Assembly (NCBI GenBank): GCA_000934455.1
Contig: KN884079.1
Location: 1-25,613 of the forward strand
Reading direction: 5' to 3'
Source of the DNA: Apostichopus parvimensis
Lineage: Eukaryota; Echinodermata; Holothuroidea; Aspidochirotida; Stichopodidae
Length of the DNA: 25,613 bases
Below the pieces are notes generated by a model. The model saw only the letters and a program-made list of their open reading frames with translations. It was not told the origin of the DNA and did no database searches. Made by a program: the position numbers and the translations under genes. Position 1 is the first letter of the stretch. Each line of letters starts with the position of its first letter. Shown piece after piece: positions 1 through 12,100 of the stretch.

Positions 1-33
1 ATCTACTCCACTCATGTGTTTAATTTTACATAG

Positions 34-131
34 CATTCCATGGCTGCAGTTCACCTAGGGCAAGCAGAGCAGGATGCCGTTCAGTGGATGACAAGAGCAA
101 AAATAGCTGAAGGAGAACTGGAGAAGCTCAG
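34..131 (+). CDS. CNTLN: CNTLN exon 1 of window (internal exon)
   Basis: 98 nt, after acceptor TTTTACATAG and before donor CAG|GTATGT. It enters in phase 0 and leaves two bases. It encodes an acidic and basic heptad segment ending in GELEKLR. An in-frame ATG at 40-42 is not taken as the start, because centlein continues upstream and the acceptor is good. Confidence 0.75.
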
Positions 132-3100
132 GTATGTAACCAACAATGATATCATAAGAAAGACTTATATTAAGATTTCCGAGTTGGAAGGGTGTAGGCG
201 ATACTAGAACTAAGGCAGTTTTAAGCTTGAATGGAAGTCAAAACACTATAAAGCCAGTAACCTCTGTCAGGTATACAAGACAGATACTTTTCCTTCACTC
301 ACATATCCAACCATTTGTGTTAGTCAGCCAATTACCAATTCTTTGAAAAGGACATTAAGTGGATGTAGATCAAATTGTTTTGTGAACTTTGCCAGCACTG
401 ATCATTAGTAGGTAGATTTTGTTAACTTTTGAATCCCTGGGCTATGAGCTTTGAAGCAAAATTTCCCACCCTTGATCATTTAATAACAGAGGAATTAAAC
501 CAAATTGTCTTGTCTGTATATTTTTGTGGCTAGGAGGGGATGGGGGGGGGGTGGGGTATAGAAGAATTTCTCTGTGGGTTAAATCAGAAGCAAGTAGCAT
601 GTAATAGATTTTCTGTTTTACCTTTATCCTTCCCTTCTTTGTAATATTTCTTCCTTTTATTGATAATCTTGCAGTAATGTGTTTGTCAGCAAATGAATTT
701 TATCTTTGTTATTTTCAGGAATAAGCATTCGGAACTGAAGAAGAGTTACCAGGAAACACTTGATCACACAGCACAGCAACTACATGTCATAACTCAGTTA
801 CAGACACTCCAAGCTGAAACACAAACAAGTAATAAGTTAACTTTGAATTGAAATATTCTTGGCATTCATTCTTGGCAAATTATAGAATTGTAAGAAGTCA
901 GTTTGTTTACGACTGGTTAGGTCTGAGGAAGTCACTTGAGAATGAAGGAATGCTCATGATTATGACCAAGCTGGGTCAACAGATATATTATCTTGGGATC
1001 CACTCTTTAAAATAAAAGGAAGAAGCATAAACTTTTATACTTTCGAGGCTTTCAAGATTTGAATATTTGAAGAATTTCTTATCAAGAAACAAAGTCAAAT
1101 ACTTACAAGTTGTTTTACCCTTCAGAACTTGAAATTGAAACAGAATCCAGCATTTATTCACAATTAAGCAATGCCATCTTTAAACATATTACAGGGAGCA
1201 CTATACTGTATTTTTCCCAAATCACAACAACATTCTCAACAGCAATTTCTTCTCCTTTCCAGTGTTGAAAACCCAAGAAAATGCTCATCTGATTGAAGCT
1301 TCAAATTATCAAGCCGTAAGTCCTTCTCTTTTCTGTCGATGGCAGAATTTCTGATTGTACGTATTATAAATTCAGATTTTGAGTTTGAAAAGGCAACCAC
1401 GAAAAAATGACTGTCGAATAACTTGAAAGTGGCCAGTCACTCAGGTTGGATTCAAAGTGTACTTAATCGTTGTATTTGATGTTTGTGTCATATAGTAGTA
1501 GATAGGAAAATGTAAGTGGTTTCAACTTTGTGTAGTATCTCAACTCCATGCTCGTAGCAGGGGTATATTAGAATCCGAGGTGTTAAGGACTTAAAATTAT
1601 ATACATTTATTTATTGACGAAAGAAGAAACTTTGATGAATTAAATTTATATTATTAAGCTTATACTTGGATGTCTTGGTGAATTTCTTGTTCTGTATTAG
1701 ATCTAATGGTCGGATAGCCTCTATTCGAACATGCTAAATTGTATCTTTGTCTTGTAGGTGACAGTTTCAGAAATGTCTAGATTCTCTCCATTAGTGTTTC
1801 TTTCCATCGACAGGTAAATAAAGAACTCCAGAGGAGGTACGAGGCAGTTAAGAAATCGGAAGACACTTTACAGAAACTAATCACAGACAAGAATGAGGCT
1901 GCAGAAGAAGTAAAGGTATCTACTAGTGAAGTTGGTTCACAAGTGGCAGCTGAGAAGGAGGAGGTCAGAAGTCAAAAGGAAAATGACATTGACCAACCTT
2001 GGGTCGAAAGGTAAATGGTTGATAAGAATAGGTATTTGTATTTATCAAAATGGTATACTTAAAGAGGGGAAATAGTTTTGATCGTAACTCAATTTTTTCT
2101 TGAATTGATTTTGTCAGTTTATGTGCATCAATTCAGCTTATTCTCAGTACTGAGATGCAGATATAGTACTAACTTAGCCTTTAACAATTACTACAAATAA
2201 TTACAATAACTGTCCAGTTTATTAATTATCCCAAAAATTTGCATAATACAACAATGTAACAACCTCCTCACTTTAGACAATTTAATAGATACCCACTATA
2301 CATAAATATTACAGCAAGTAAGCGCACTCACACACTCATGCTTGAAACATAATATGCCTTGCCAGCTATAGTAACACGGTGTCATTCCAAGCCTTCCATA
2401 TGGTATGAAAAGTACATTATATCCAAACAGTGATAAGTCAGTTTTCAAAGTCCGCTGACGTGTGAAAATTACTTACTAGGAGGTAAATGTTGATGTGTGG
2501 CTAACAGACAGTGCCTGAAGGCTGATTTAAAGGCAATGGTGACCGACCTCTGGGTTAATAATTTGCATCACTGTATGGTGTTAGTATTCATGAATATTCA
2601 GTTTCAGAATAGGAACCCTGTGGAACAATGGCGCAATATTTTGTTTTACCAATTACAAGTACATGTTGTTGTATAGAATATTGTACATAACAATAAACAT
2701 TATGGACTATAATATGAGATTTGTATTTGATAACTGAACACTGCCCTCTCTTTAGGCTATCCTCACCCCATGTAAAATATTGTCTATTGTTAGCTATGCT
2801 GTTGACAACTTGCAGACACAACTTGCAGTGCCTGTGAGTCTTGTTTCAAATGCCATATATGATCCTTTACTACACCTACAATTCTTATGTAATATGTTTT
2901 ATCTCTTTCAAACAGATCATCATGGCTTAAACAAGTTACTTCTACTAAGGTGAGATAAATAACATTACCTTCAAGTAAATGTCCTAAGGTCTTGCAGTAA
3001 AAATTCAGAAGGATAAGTTTATATCTATTTCATCAACAACCTTTTATTGTTGTGTCTGGATAAACTCATGTTACGGGATAGGACTTAAGATACCTGTAGG

Positions 3101-6100
3101 TGCCTCAGGGCTTGCATTACAAGTTAGGTTACAAAGCCTACAGATTATCCCCTCAGTCAATACAATGACCCTAGTAAACATAATGTCAAGTTAATTTTCT
3201 GTCGATTTAATTCTCCAGTTCAGCTTTCAAATTATTGTAAAACTTCATTACATATAAAACAGTACAGTTGATTCAAGCGTTAAATTACACAAGGCTGTTG
3301 CGTTGACAGAAGTCATTTGGTAAGAGTGATAATCAAGATCTTACCGGTCTGAGCGATGAAGTCGGCCTAAAATTTGCGAGACTCACTGTTATGGGATGTT
3401 GAACGAAAACTGGGGATTGGTAGATTTAAACACACCTATCAAAATCTTGCTTTAACAGATTGACCAAAAAAGTCAATCGCAAGCGAACTGGAGAAATTTT
3501 CCAGTAAGCTCTGGTAGGCTGCCAAACACCTGGCACTCAAATCTCATTGCTCTGGAAGCCTCGTGTTAAATTTAGATCATGTAAAATACAATTTCTTAAG
3601 TTGTTCTTTATAACCATGTATTTGCAAATGGAGTAAACATGTTTGAAGACCCCTTTAAAAATCTGGGTGCTATCTCCAGGGTAACTATAAGAGATGTAAA
3701 AGAACTTAAAACATAAGTAAGATATTATATTACTTACTATGACATGACAATAACATAACAAGTGAAGAACCTAAAAACTTCCTCTTGCCCTTTATTTTCA
3801 TCTAACATTGACAAATCAAGATTATTTGGTAATATTACTGGAATAAATGAGTTTCAATCTGTGTTTATCATCATTCGTGTGATACTCTCAATTCCATATA
3901 CAGTCATCACTTACCCAGACAGATGTAGGGCAGCATTGGAGGTCACATGACCCTAAGTTAACTACCGATCACTTAATATCTGAGGAAGCCCTCCTCAGGA
4001 AGTACGACCAGACGACGACGAAACAACAGGAAGATAAATCTCACCTGGAGAGAAAGGTGGAAGATTTACAGAAATTACTCCTTCTCAAGGTCAGTGTCTA
4101 GTTGTTTATTTTGATGCCTCTGTCAAGCAATTTTGGTTGAATTTGTAATGTAACTTCTCACCATCATTCAAGTATGCTTATGGTTTTCAAACGATAAAGG
4201 TTTAAATTTACATCTATATTACAACATAAATTTGAACCCTGCAAGACAGCATCCTATCTTTCACAGTAAACATTAGTATAAGACTAGTGTTTTCCCTTGC
4301 CCTACTGTATGTTCATCTTAGGTAGATGTCATCAGGCCAAGGGTTTTCATAATTTTAGCAAATTGCTTAAGAAATCTATTTGCTTAAATTAAGTTTGCAC
4401 TTTCACATATCAATTACTGTATTGATTTTGCAGTTTTTTTTTCTACATGTCTGCTGGGAGAATAAATGCAAGCGTCTTGTTGTTCCTACTGGGGAATGGC
4501 AAAATTCACTTGCATTTAGCCAACAGGTAGCCTAAATTTTGAGGCTTGGATGTATTTATCCACCATGCTGTACTTTTCATAAAGAATTGTGTCAGAGTTT
4601 TCCATCTGTAATTTGTCTCATACAATTGTTACCAGATAAGTTGCCTTAGTTTTGTCGAGAAGGAATAATTGCATTCTTATAGAATGTCCAAAGCTAAAGA
4701 TTGCATGAATCTTAATGATAGTGTAGAAAGTGAATCTTTGGCGTCACAAAATTGTATATGTAATATTTCAACGTTTGAAAACTTTTAGGACGAAGAAGTG
4801 AATCAGATGAAGCAAGCGCATCAAGGTCGTCTGAGTCGTCTCCAGTCACTGCAGTCTGCCAACAACATACTTAAAGAACAAATTGAGACTTATGAAGAAA
4901 ATGAAAAGTGAGTTTTGAAGGAATATTATAATATAGTATAATAATATAGTATTTTTTAATTTTTTTTATAAATAATGTCGACAGACTACTTTCCTTAGAA
5001 AAAAGTTAACTGCTTTATTACTATATAGTAAATGTAGAAAGAAAAACTGGCCATGTAATCATAAACAAACTTAAAAAGAGTAAAGAAATGTTTGGCTTGA
5101 GCAGGATTTTTAACCAGTTACGCCAGGGTTACCTCCGATCACCACCAACGAAGTGTTGGATAACTCAGTTGATACAGCCAAGGGTTTGTGACTCTGAGGT
5201 AACTGGATCAATCCCGCTATAGCCAAACATTGCTTTGTTCTGTTCAAGAAAAGGTAAACTTTGTTGAATTGAATGAATAATCAAATCTTTTTAGTTGGAA
5301 TTGTTTATAGTTGCATTAATTTAACAGCAGATGTGACAATATTTCAATTAAATATCTGATACTCAGTAACTTTTCAAAATAAAGAACAGCATTAATTTTA
5401 CAGGAGATGGTGATAATAATTTCAACCAAATATCTGTGACTTAGTAACTTTTCAAAACAAAGAACAGGATTTAGATTCGGCCATTAATACCATAAAGGTT
5501 GATGTTGCTAGACCTGGCTTCATATCATGTAGTATTTTTGGCTGAAGGTTAGTTTGTTGTGCTGTTTTGGACACAAAGAAATTATGCGTCCTAACAGTTG
5601 TACCGTTCTAGCACTAGATTAGTTACATTAACATCAAGAGAAAACACGACTGAATATATAGACAGTGATCTTCAGTTGTAAATTAATGTTTATAATGAAA
5701 GTTGAACATATAAACAGTGATCTTTGGTTGTATATTAATGTTTATAATGAAAGTTGAATATATTAACAGTGATCTTTAGTTATATATTAATGTTTATAAT
5801 GAAAGTTCACTAGCATTTAAATGAAAGCTGATGCAGAAAAGTTATCTTTAATAACATATTATTTATGTACATTTAATCAAGAAGTGTCAGAGACAAATGT
5901 TATATTACTGTTATACTTATTTTAATTCTATGAAAACAAGAAAACCACCAAAGTCTAAGAAGCCACAGCAACGGGCCGCTCCGAAGGCATTACAGAAAGA
6001 GAACTCTGATGCTGTGTGGAATGAGTTGACTTACTACAAGCAGAGGACTGCAGACTTGATTCAAGAAAAGTGAGCTTTGTATTTGATCAAATGTAGGAAA

Positions 6101-9100
6101 AATGAGGAGGAGGAGGAGGGGGGGGGGTGGCAGTGCTCAGGGGAGGTGACACTGGTAGGATGACATGCTGTTGAGGTTCTGCCATGAGACAAAAACAGAA
6201 TAATTACAAAAAGATGCCGACAGTGATTGTTCTGCTGTGGTCAAGAAATCTGGATATTTAGGGGTGTTTTCAACATTTAGGATTGGTCACAGACCACCAG
6301 TATCATAGATATAGCTAGTCAGTGTGTTTCTGATCAATGCATTGCTGCTCACTGTGTTGAAATTTGTCCTTATTAATATAATTGTTGGGGATAAATTTAC
6401 CAACGCCAGGCTAGCAGTGTCCTTTCAGCTTATTATGTCACTACGGATTTGAATTTGGGTGTCTTGCATAATTTACAGTGATCGCTAGTCAACTTAATAT
6501 TAAGCAAAGATTGAGTTTAACTAAATATAAGTTTTTCTTAAAAATATTAAATATGTCATAGACCTAAATATCAACAGTGTAGTCTGTGGGTTCTTCATTG
6601 CTTTACCATAGTCACATCTTCACTCCTACCAAGATTTTCCATTGTCAGTAAAATAATTTGGCTACTTTTCATATTATGAACCAAATTCAAAATCCTTGCC
6701 TACTGATATAATGAAGCAAAGCCATCATTCAGATCATATCATAAAAAAAAATGAAGGAGAAAGAAAAAAACATCATTTTGTTAGCAAACTTAATTTGTGG
6801 AGGGAAGAAAGTTTATCTTCATTGAAAAATGATTAATATCACGTCAAGAGCTGAATGATGGACTTACTTTGGAAACAAAAAAGAGAAATTCCCAGTTAGA
6901 AATTTCATATTTTTTTATCCTTTAGGATGAGACTTCAAGAGAAGTTTGATCAGCTGCAGGTCCAGACAGCTGCTGATGCTAGTACTCTAGAAGAACTCAC
7001 TCAGTGCCTACAAGAAGACAAAAGAGGTTTGGTTTTATTTGTCTTTTTCTGATAATTTATGTATTAATAAGGCATTTCAGATGTTTCTGGTAATCATGCC
7101 ACAGATCTGTCCAAAAGTTCACATTTAATAACATTTTGTTCGTATTAAATCATTACAGAAGATTACAGTTATAGTTATTGTCTATGTCACGATGCCATGT
7201 TATGTGTTTGGGGTGGGGAGGGGGGGGGGGGGGAGGTGAGTGTTGGGTTAAGGCAATGCTTTGTCATTGTAAATTATGTATTGTTTATCTCAGTTTATGA
7301 TTTGATTCTATCTTGCTGTAATATTGAAAATTACATCTAGGAGAATACAAGCATTGTTCACATTTTTAGTATAAATTATACTTCTTTGAAAGTTTTTGCA
7401 AAGTATAAGAAACATCTGAGTTCAAAATGAAGTTTGAGGTATGCTGATTTCTGCCTGCTCTAAGATAGATGGCAATATATCAAACTCTTTTCTATTATTT
7501 TAATGCTAATTATTAATTACAATTATTAATTTAACCTTATCACTCAGAGCTGCACACTCAGATGAGACGAATGAAGGAGTTGAAGAAACATGAAGAGAAC
7601 GAGAGAAAGAAATTGAAAAACTTGTCTCACGAGGTAAATAATAATAATAATAATTAACAGTTCTTATATAGCGCAACTTACAATAAAGTCTCGCCGCGCT
7701 GTACTTACCCTTGGTCATTGGTAACTTGTCACACCTACACACCAAAGTGTGCACAATTCAAACAATCTCTCCTGGGGCACCACAGTGCACCACAACCACG
7801 TGTCCCCTGGGGTACTTTCCATAGGGTGCAGCCACAAACCGGCGCACGCAACTATATTTACAAGTCACCTAAGGCAAAGACTTGACTCACAAACGAGGAA
7901 GATAAGTTTACAAGAACCATTTGGGTAGCAGGCTTATCGACGGTTAAAGTTATAATATCCAGTCTTGCAATTATATTGTAAACTGTGTATGTCGTCGACA
8001 TTTGTAGCAAGTTCTATTCCAGAATGCTAATTTTGTGAAACAAAGTTAATTGATGTGAAAATGGATTTGTAACAGCGGCAAACTGACTAGGAAATTATAA
8101 ACAATTTGAAAAGATCAAAGACAATTTTTGGCTCTCATGTGATCTGAACCAGTGACTTCAGGGTTACAAGTCCTGTTATGTCCTACCAACTCAGCTACCC
8201 AGCATTTAGTTGGGTTTGATTTGGAAAAAAAGTCTGGCAAGGAAATATTACTTGATCCATGAAGGATTTAATCTAATTCATTGTTCACCTTTGATTTTAT
8301 TTCTTAAAGGTCTTATTTTGTGTTTTTTGTTCTTCTTCTTTGTGAATTCATAGCATTCACAACTGAAAGCATCACTGTTGGAGTCTGAAGAAAGACAACA
8401 TGAAGTCAAGCAAAGATTGGCAGAATCATCTCATGAGACAAGGTAAGTGTTGGATTCATAAATTAAAACAAATAAAACAGTGTTTAATATCCACATTCCT
8501 AGAATCGTCAAATATTGATTAGACATAGAAACAATGACCTGTCATATGAAACTTAAGACTATCAAATCAGTCAAAAAAAAATTCTCAGTTGTTAGGTGTT
8601 GAGAAGCTACAACCAGGTGGAGAGAACTTCTTGCACTCCTCGATATTTTATCGGCCGCGAGAAAACTTGCTTCCAGTGAAAATGCTCAGCAATGTTATTT
8701 TGATTTTTAACGTCGGTAATGGTATATTTATTTTCTTACTGTTTGTGACGGATCATTTTAGGTCATTCATATCAACATTAAGTGGTATATGAACAGCCGT
8801 AATACTGTCAATAATCCGCTGTTGTAACTTTTATCGATCGCATTTTGGACTTCGAACAGAGTTTTGAAGGCAGAGTGTACCCGTCTGGAATCTGAATCGG
8901 CCGTCAACCAGAGTAGAGTTGAGGTGCTTGAGTCAAAGGTAGCTAGACTTAAAACAAGTTTGATACGAATGAGAAAGAAGAACAGACTATTAGTAGCTGA
9001 GAGAGAAGAGACCGCCACCCGTAAGGAGGTTAGTAATTTTATTCAATCTTATGCAAATCTTTTAACAACATCTTTCTGGTTGTCCTCCTGACAACCAGGC

Positions 9101-12100
9101 CTTACGTTTTGGTTGTCCCAACGGCAAACTTGGTTGTCCGAAAGGATAACAATGACTACTATGTACAATGTAGGTGAAATGTGTAGGCTGGTGAATAGTG
9201 CATAAGCTGTTGGTAGTGATACTTATTTATCATTTTAACCTACTCGGGGAATTTAATTACAGTGTGACATGAATTTGATGTAAAAAACTGGTCGTCCAGC
9301 CATGTACATTCTGCTTTTGTCTTCGAATGTCTTCCTCTCCTTCTCTGCAACCATATCACAACTAGCACATAGATTGAGATATGTAAAAATCTTTGGAGAT
9401 CATGTAAACAGTATAGATCATGCGCATTAGGGCCGATAGAACAGCGCCCTCAGTAGAAATGTTGAAGATCCCCATAGTAAGACATTCATAGAGACTTATA
9501 TCTTTTTCTTTTTATGCCCCTCTTGTTTTTCCAGCTGGATGAAAAATTGAACCAAACGTTGGATAGGATGAGTCAGATATTGACTGATGGTGACGAGGAG
9601 GAGTACACTGAAAACAACAGTCAGAGGTACAGTGTGTTTATTATTTATTTATTAATTTGTTAATTTATTTATCACATTGATGAGAAAGAAGAATTCATGG
9701 TATGTACACGTGTAGGGAAGGAAGAGAACAAACACCTCTAATGGGCTTCACATACAGCTTGATCCCTCCAATAGGGGTAAAGCAGCCCCAACCAACAGAT
9801 CCCCTCCCCTGCCCAGAAAGTAAATGCATTTTGTTGGTGAGGCTGTATGATGAATTGAATTGGCTTAATGTTGTGGTATCATTTTCCATCATTTAAAGGC
9901 ATTGAAGACTCACCCCAAACCGCGTGCGGCCATCTGAAAAAGTTAACTTTCTGTTGCTTGTAAGTGACGTTTTGTTGTGTCGCTACAAAATGCAGACAGT
10001 AACGAAATGTGATACCTTGTTATCTTTAGCTGGACCTGAGATGTCCATCGCTGTACATTGTGTACACTGTGCTTGACCATTATTGACCATATTGACCATA
10101 GCTGTATGTATTGACTGTACACTAGTGTCTAATTACCGACGGTAGCAAGCTGTGTGTGTATTTTCTGGGATGATGGTGGTGTCTAACACTTCTGTTACAC
10201 CTCATTCAAAACTAGGTCAGATTACCGGCATTAGACGTTTCATTTTGTGCGAGTCTTCACACCCTTTAAAGTACTACAGACATTAAAATTGAAGGTTGTG
10301 AAAACAAAGGGATGACATAATAAAAAATTAGGCTGTCACTTCTGTACATCATCAAAGTGCATAATTAACTAATGTTTATTCATAAATAAAACTAGAATTG
10401 AGAAAAGATTTGTAAAATTGTCAATCTTTGTTGGATTTTGCTGGAAGTTGCAGCTGTTTTCATGATTTCTTATGCCTATTAGAGTGATTAGGAAAATGCT
10501 GTTCATACGTGTCCGTAGACCTTTAAGGATGCATACCAAGTTACCTGACAACAGTCTGTTGCTTTAGTCGAGCAAATCTGCACAAGAGATGATGGATGAT
10601 GATACAATTATAGTATGCATTAAGTCCAAAAGGTTGAAAGTGAAAATATACAGAAATTTGTGGGAACGAGAAATTTGTGGGATGAATTTTTTTTAAGCAT
10701 TGGACTAGATAGTTTGTAACTGTGCAGTTCGTAACAGCCAAATGGTAAGAGCTTTGAATGACTCAAATGATGGAGTAACTTTTCGTCTCATCTTTCGGAA
10801 CAGCGATGAAGATGATTATCCACCGAGGCGGAGACTTGCTCCCAAAATGGCCACCTCCACCCCAAGGAAGAGAAATGCAAGTGGGAGAAAGCATCACAGA
10901 TCAAGCACATGGACATCCTCATCCAGAGAGGTATTAAAACTGAGAGTGGGAATCAAGAATTTGACGTAGCTTCAAGAATCATGCTAAGATGCGTAGGCGA
11001 GGTTACCATGACAGTAGCAAAACAGGAACATTTTGTGTTTTGATGAAAGCGAATTGCGGAATGTATAAAAATTGTTCAGACTACACAATAAATTATATTT
11101 AATTTTGTACTAAACTGTAAGCGATTGATTCACCACTATGTGTTGAAAACGTAGGACTATTTTGTAATATTTGTCCCAGAATTACCTAAAATAAAGTGAA
11201 CGATAGATGCCCCTGCTGTTGGTAACTCTCTTGGGTAGTATAGAAAGATTGCCATTTTGTTACAAATTGTGGATCAATCTCCAATTCTTCTTTAAAAATT
11301 ATCCATACATGTGTCTGTGAAGGCTTATATGTCATTCTGGACATTTCTGCACAGCTGGTTATGGTCACATGAAACTTAAGTCATGTTGACAGATGATGAA
11401 AGATTGCAAATGAGTTGCTTTAACTTCTGTATTCTGAGTATCTTTATGGAGGGATATGCTCAGGAATATTTGAGTAACGGGCGGGTTTGTGTGGTAGTGT
11501 GATCCACGTGCTGGGGGAGGGGTCTCATGGGTGGGCCCTCCCCTCCCTATATGAAAATGTTTGCAAATGAAATATGCTTAGATGGCAAATGGTGCTATCT
11601 TTTTCCTATTCTGTGCCAAGTATTCACCCATATTTTGGTAATGGTAAAATTTGTTAAATTAATCATCAAAAGAAATTCTGGGTGAAAACGTTTAAAACGC
11701 TGTTTGTGCTGGATGGCGTTCAGAACTGCGTTTAAAACGCTGTTTGTGCTGGATGGCGTTCAGAACTGCGTTTAAAACGCTGTTTGTGCTGGACAGCGTT
11801 CAGAACTGCTGGGCGCAACTGCCTGCCACAGCCCGGTGTGAGCACATACCTGTTAATGTACCCATACTGTCAGAATGACCTTAGAGCTGGGTAAAGTTGT
11901 TTTGAGGGCTTCTTTATTCAGATGTAAATTGCACTATTTTAATATTTACTTGACACTTAGAGAGTTTCTCCTTTCCAGTGATTCACATTCATGAAAAATA
12001 TTAGTGTCAAATAATAAAGTGTCAGCAGTAATGTGTCTTTTAATAGCTTTGCTAATAGCATATTACAATGTTTATACAAGCACAGCAAATCACTGTAAAG

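Noticed and set aside
2527-2545. Second copy of the TTAA MITE
   Set aside because: Only one end-like sequence, TTTAAAGGCAATGGTGAC, with no matching inverted end nearby.
5150-5216. A tRNA gene on the plus strand
   Set aside because: Box motifs are present but the stems do not pair properly, and the sequence is part of a palindromic repeat.
8130-8203. A tRNA-Thr gene on the minus strand
   Set aside because: The anticodon arm is plausible, but the acceptor stem does not match and the T arm is poor; it belongs to the repeat family at 5082-5236.
9695-9896. Overlapping open frames of about 65 codons on both strands
   Set aside because: No splice-site or homology support, and they end at the MITE boundary.
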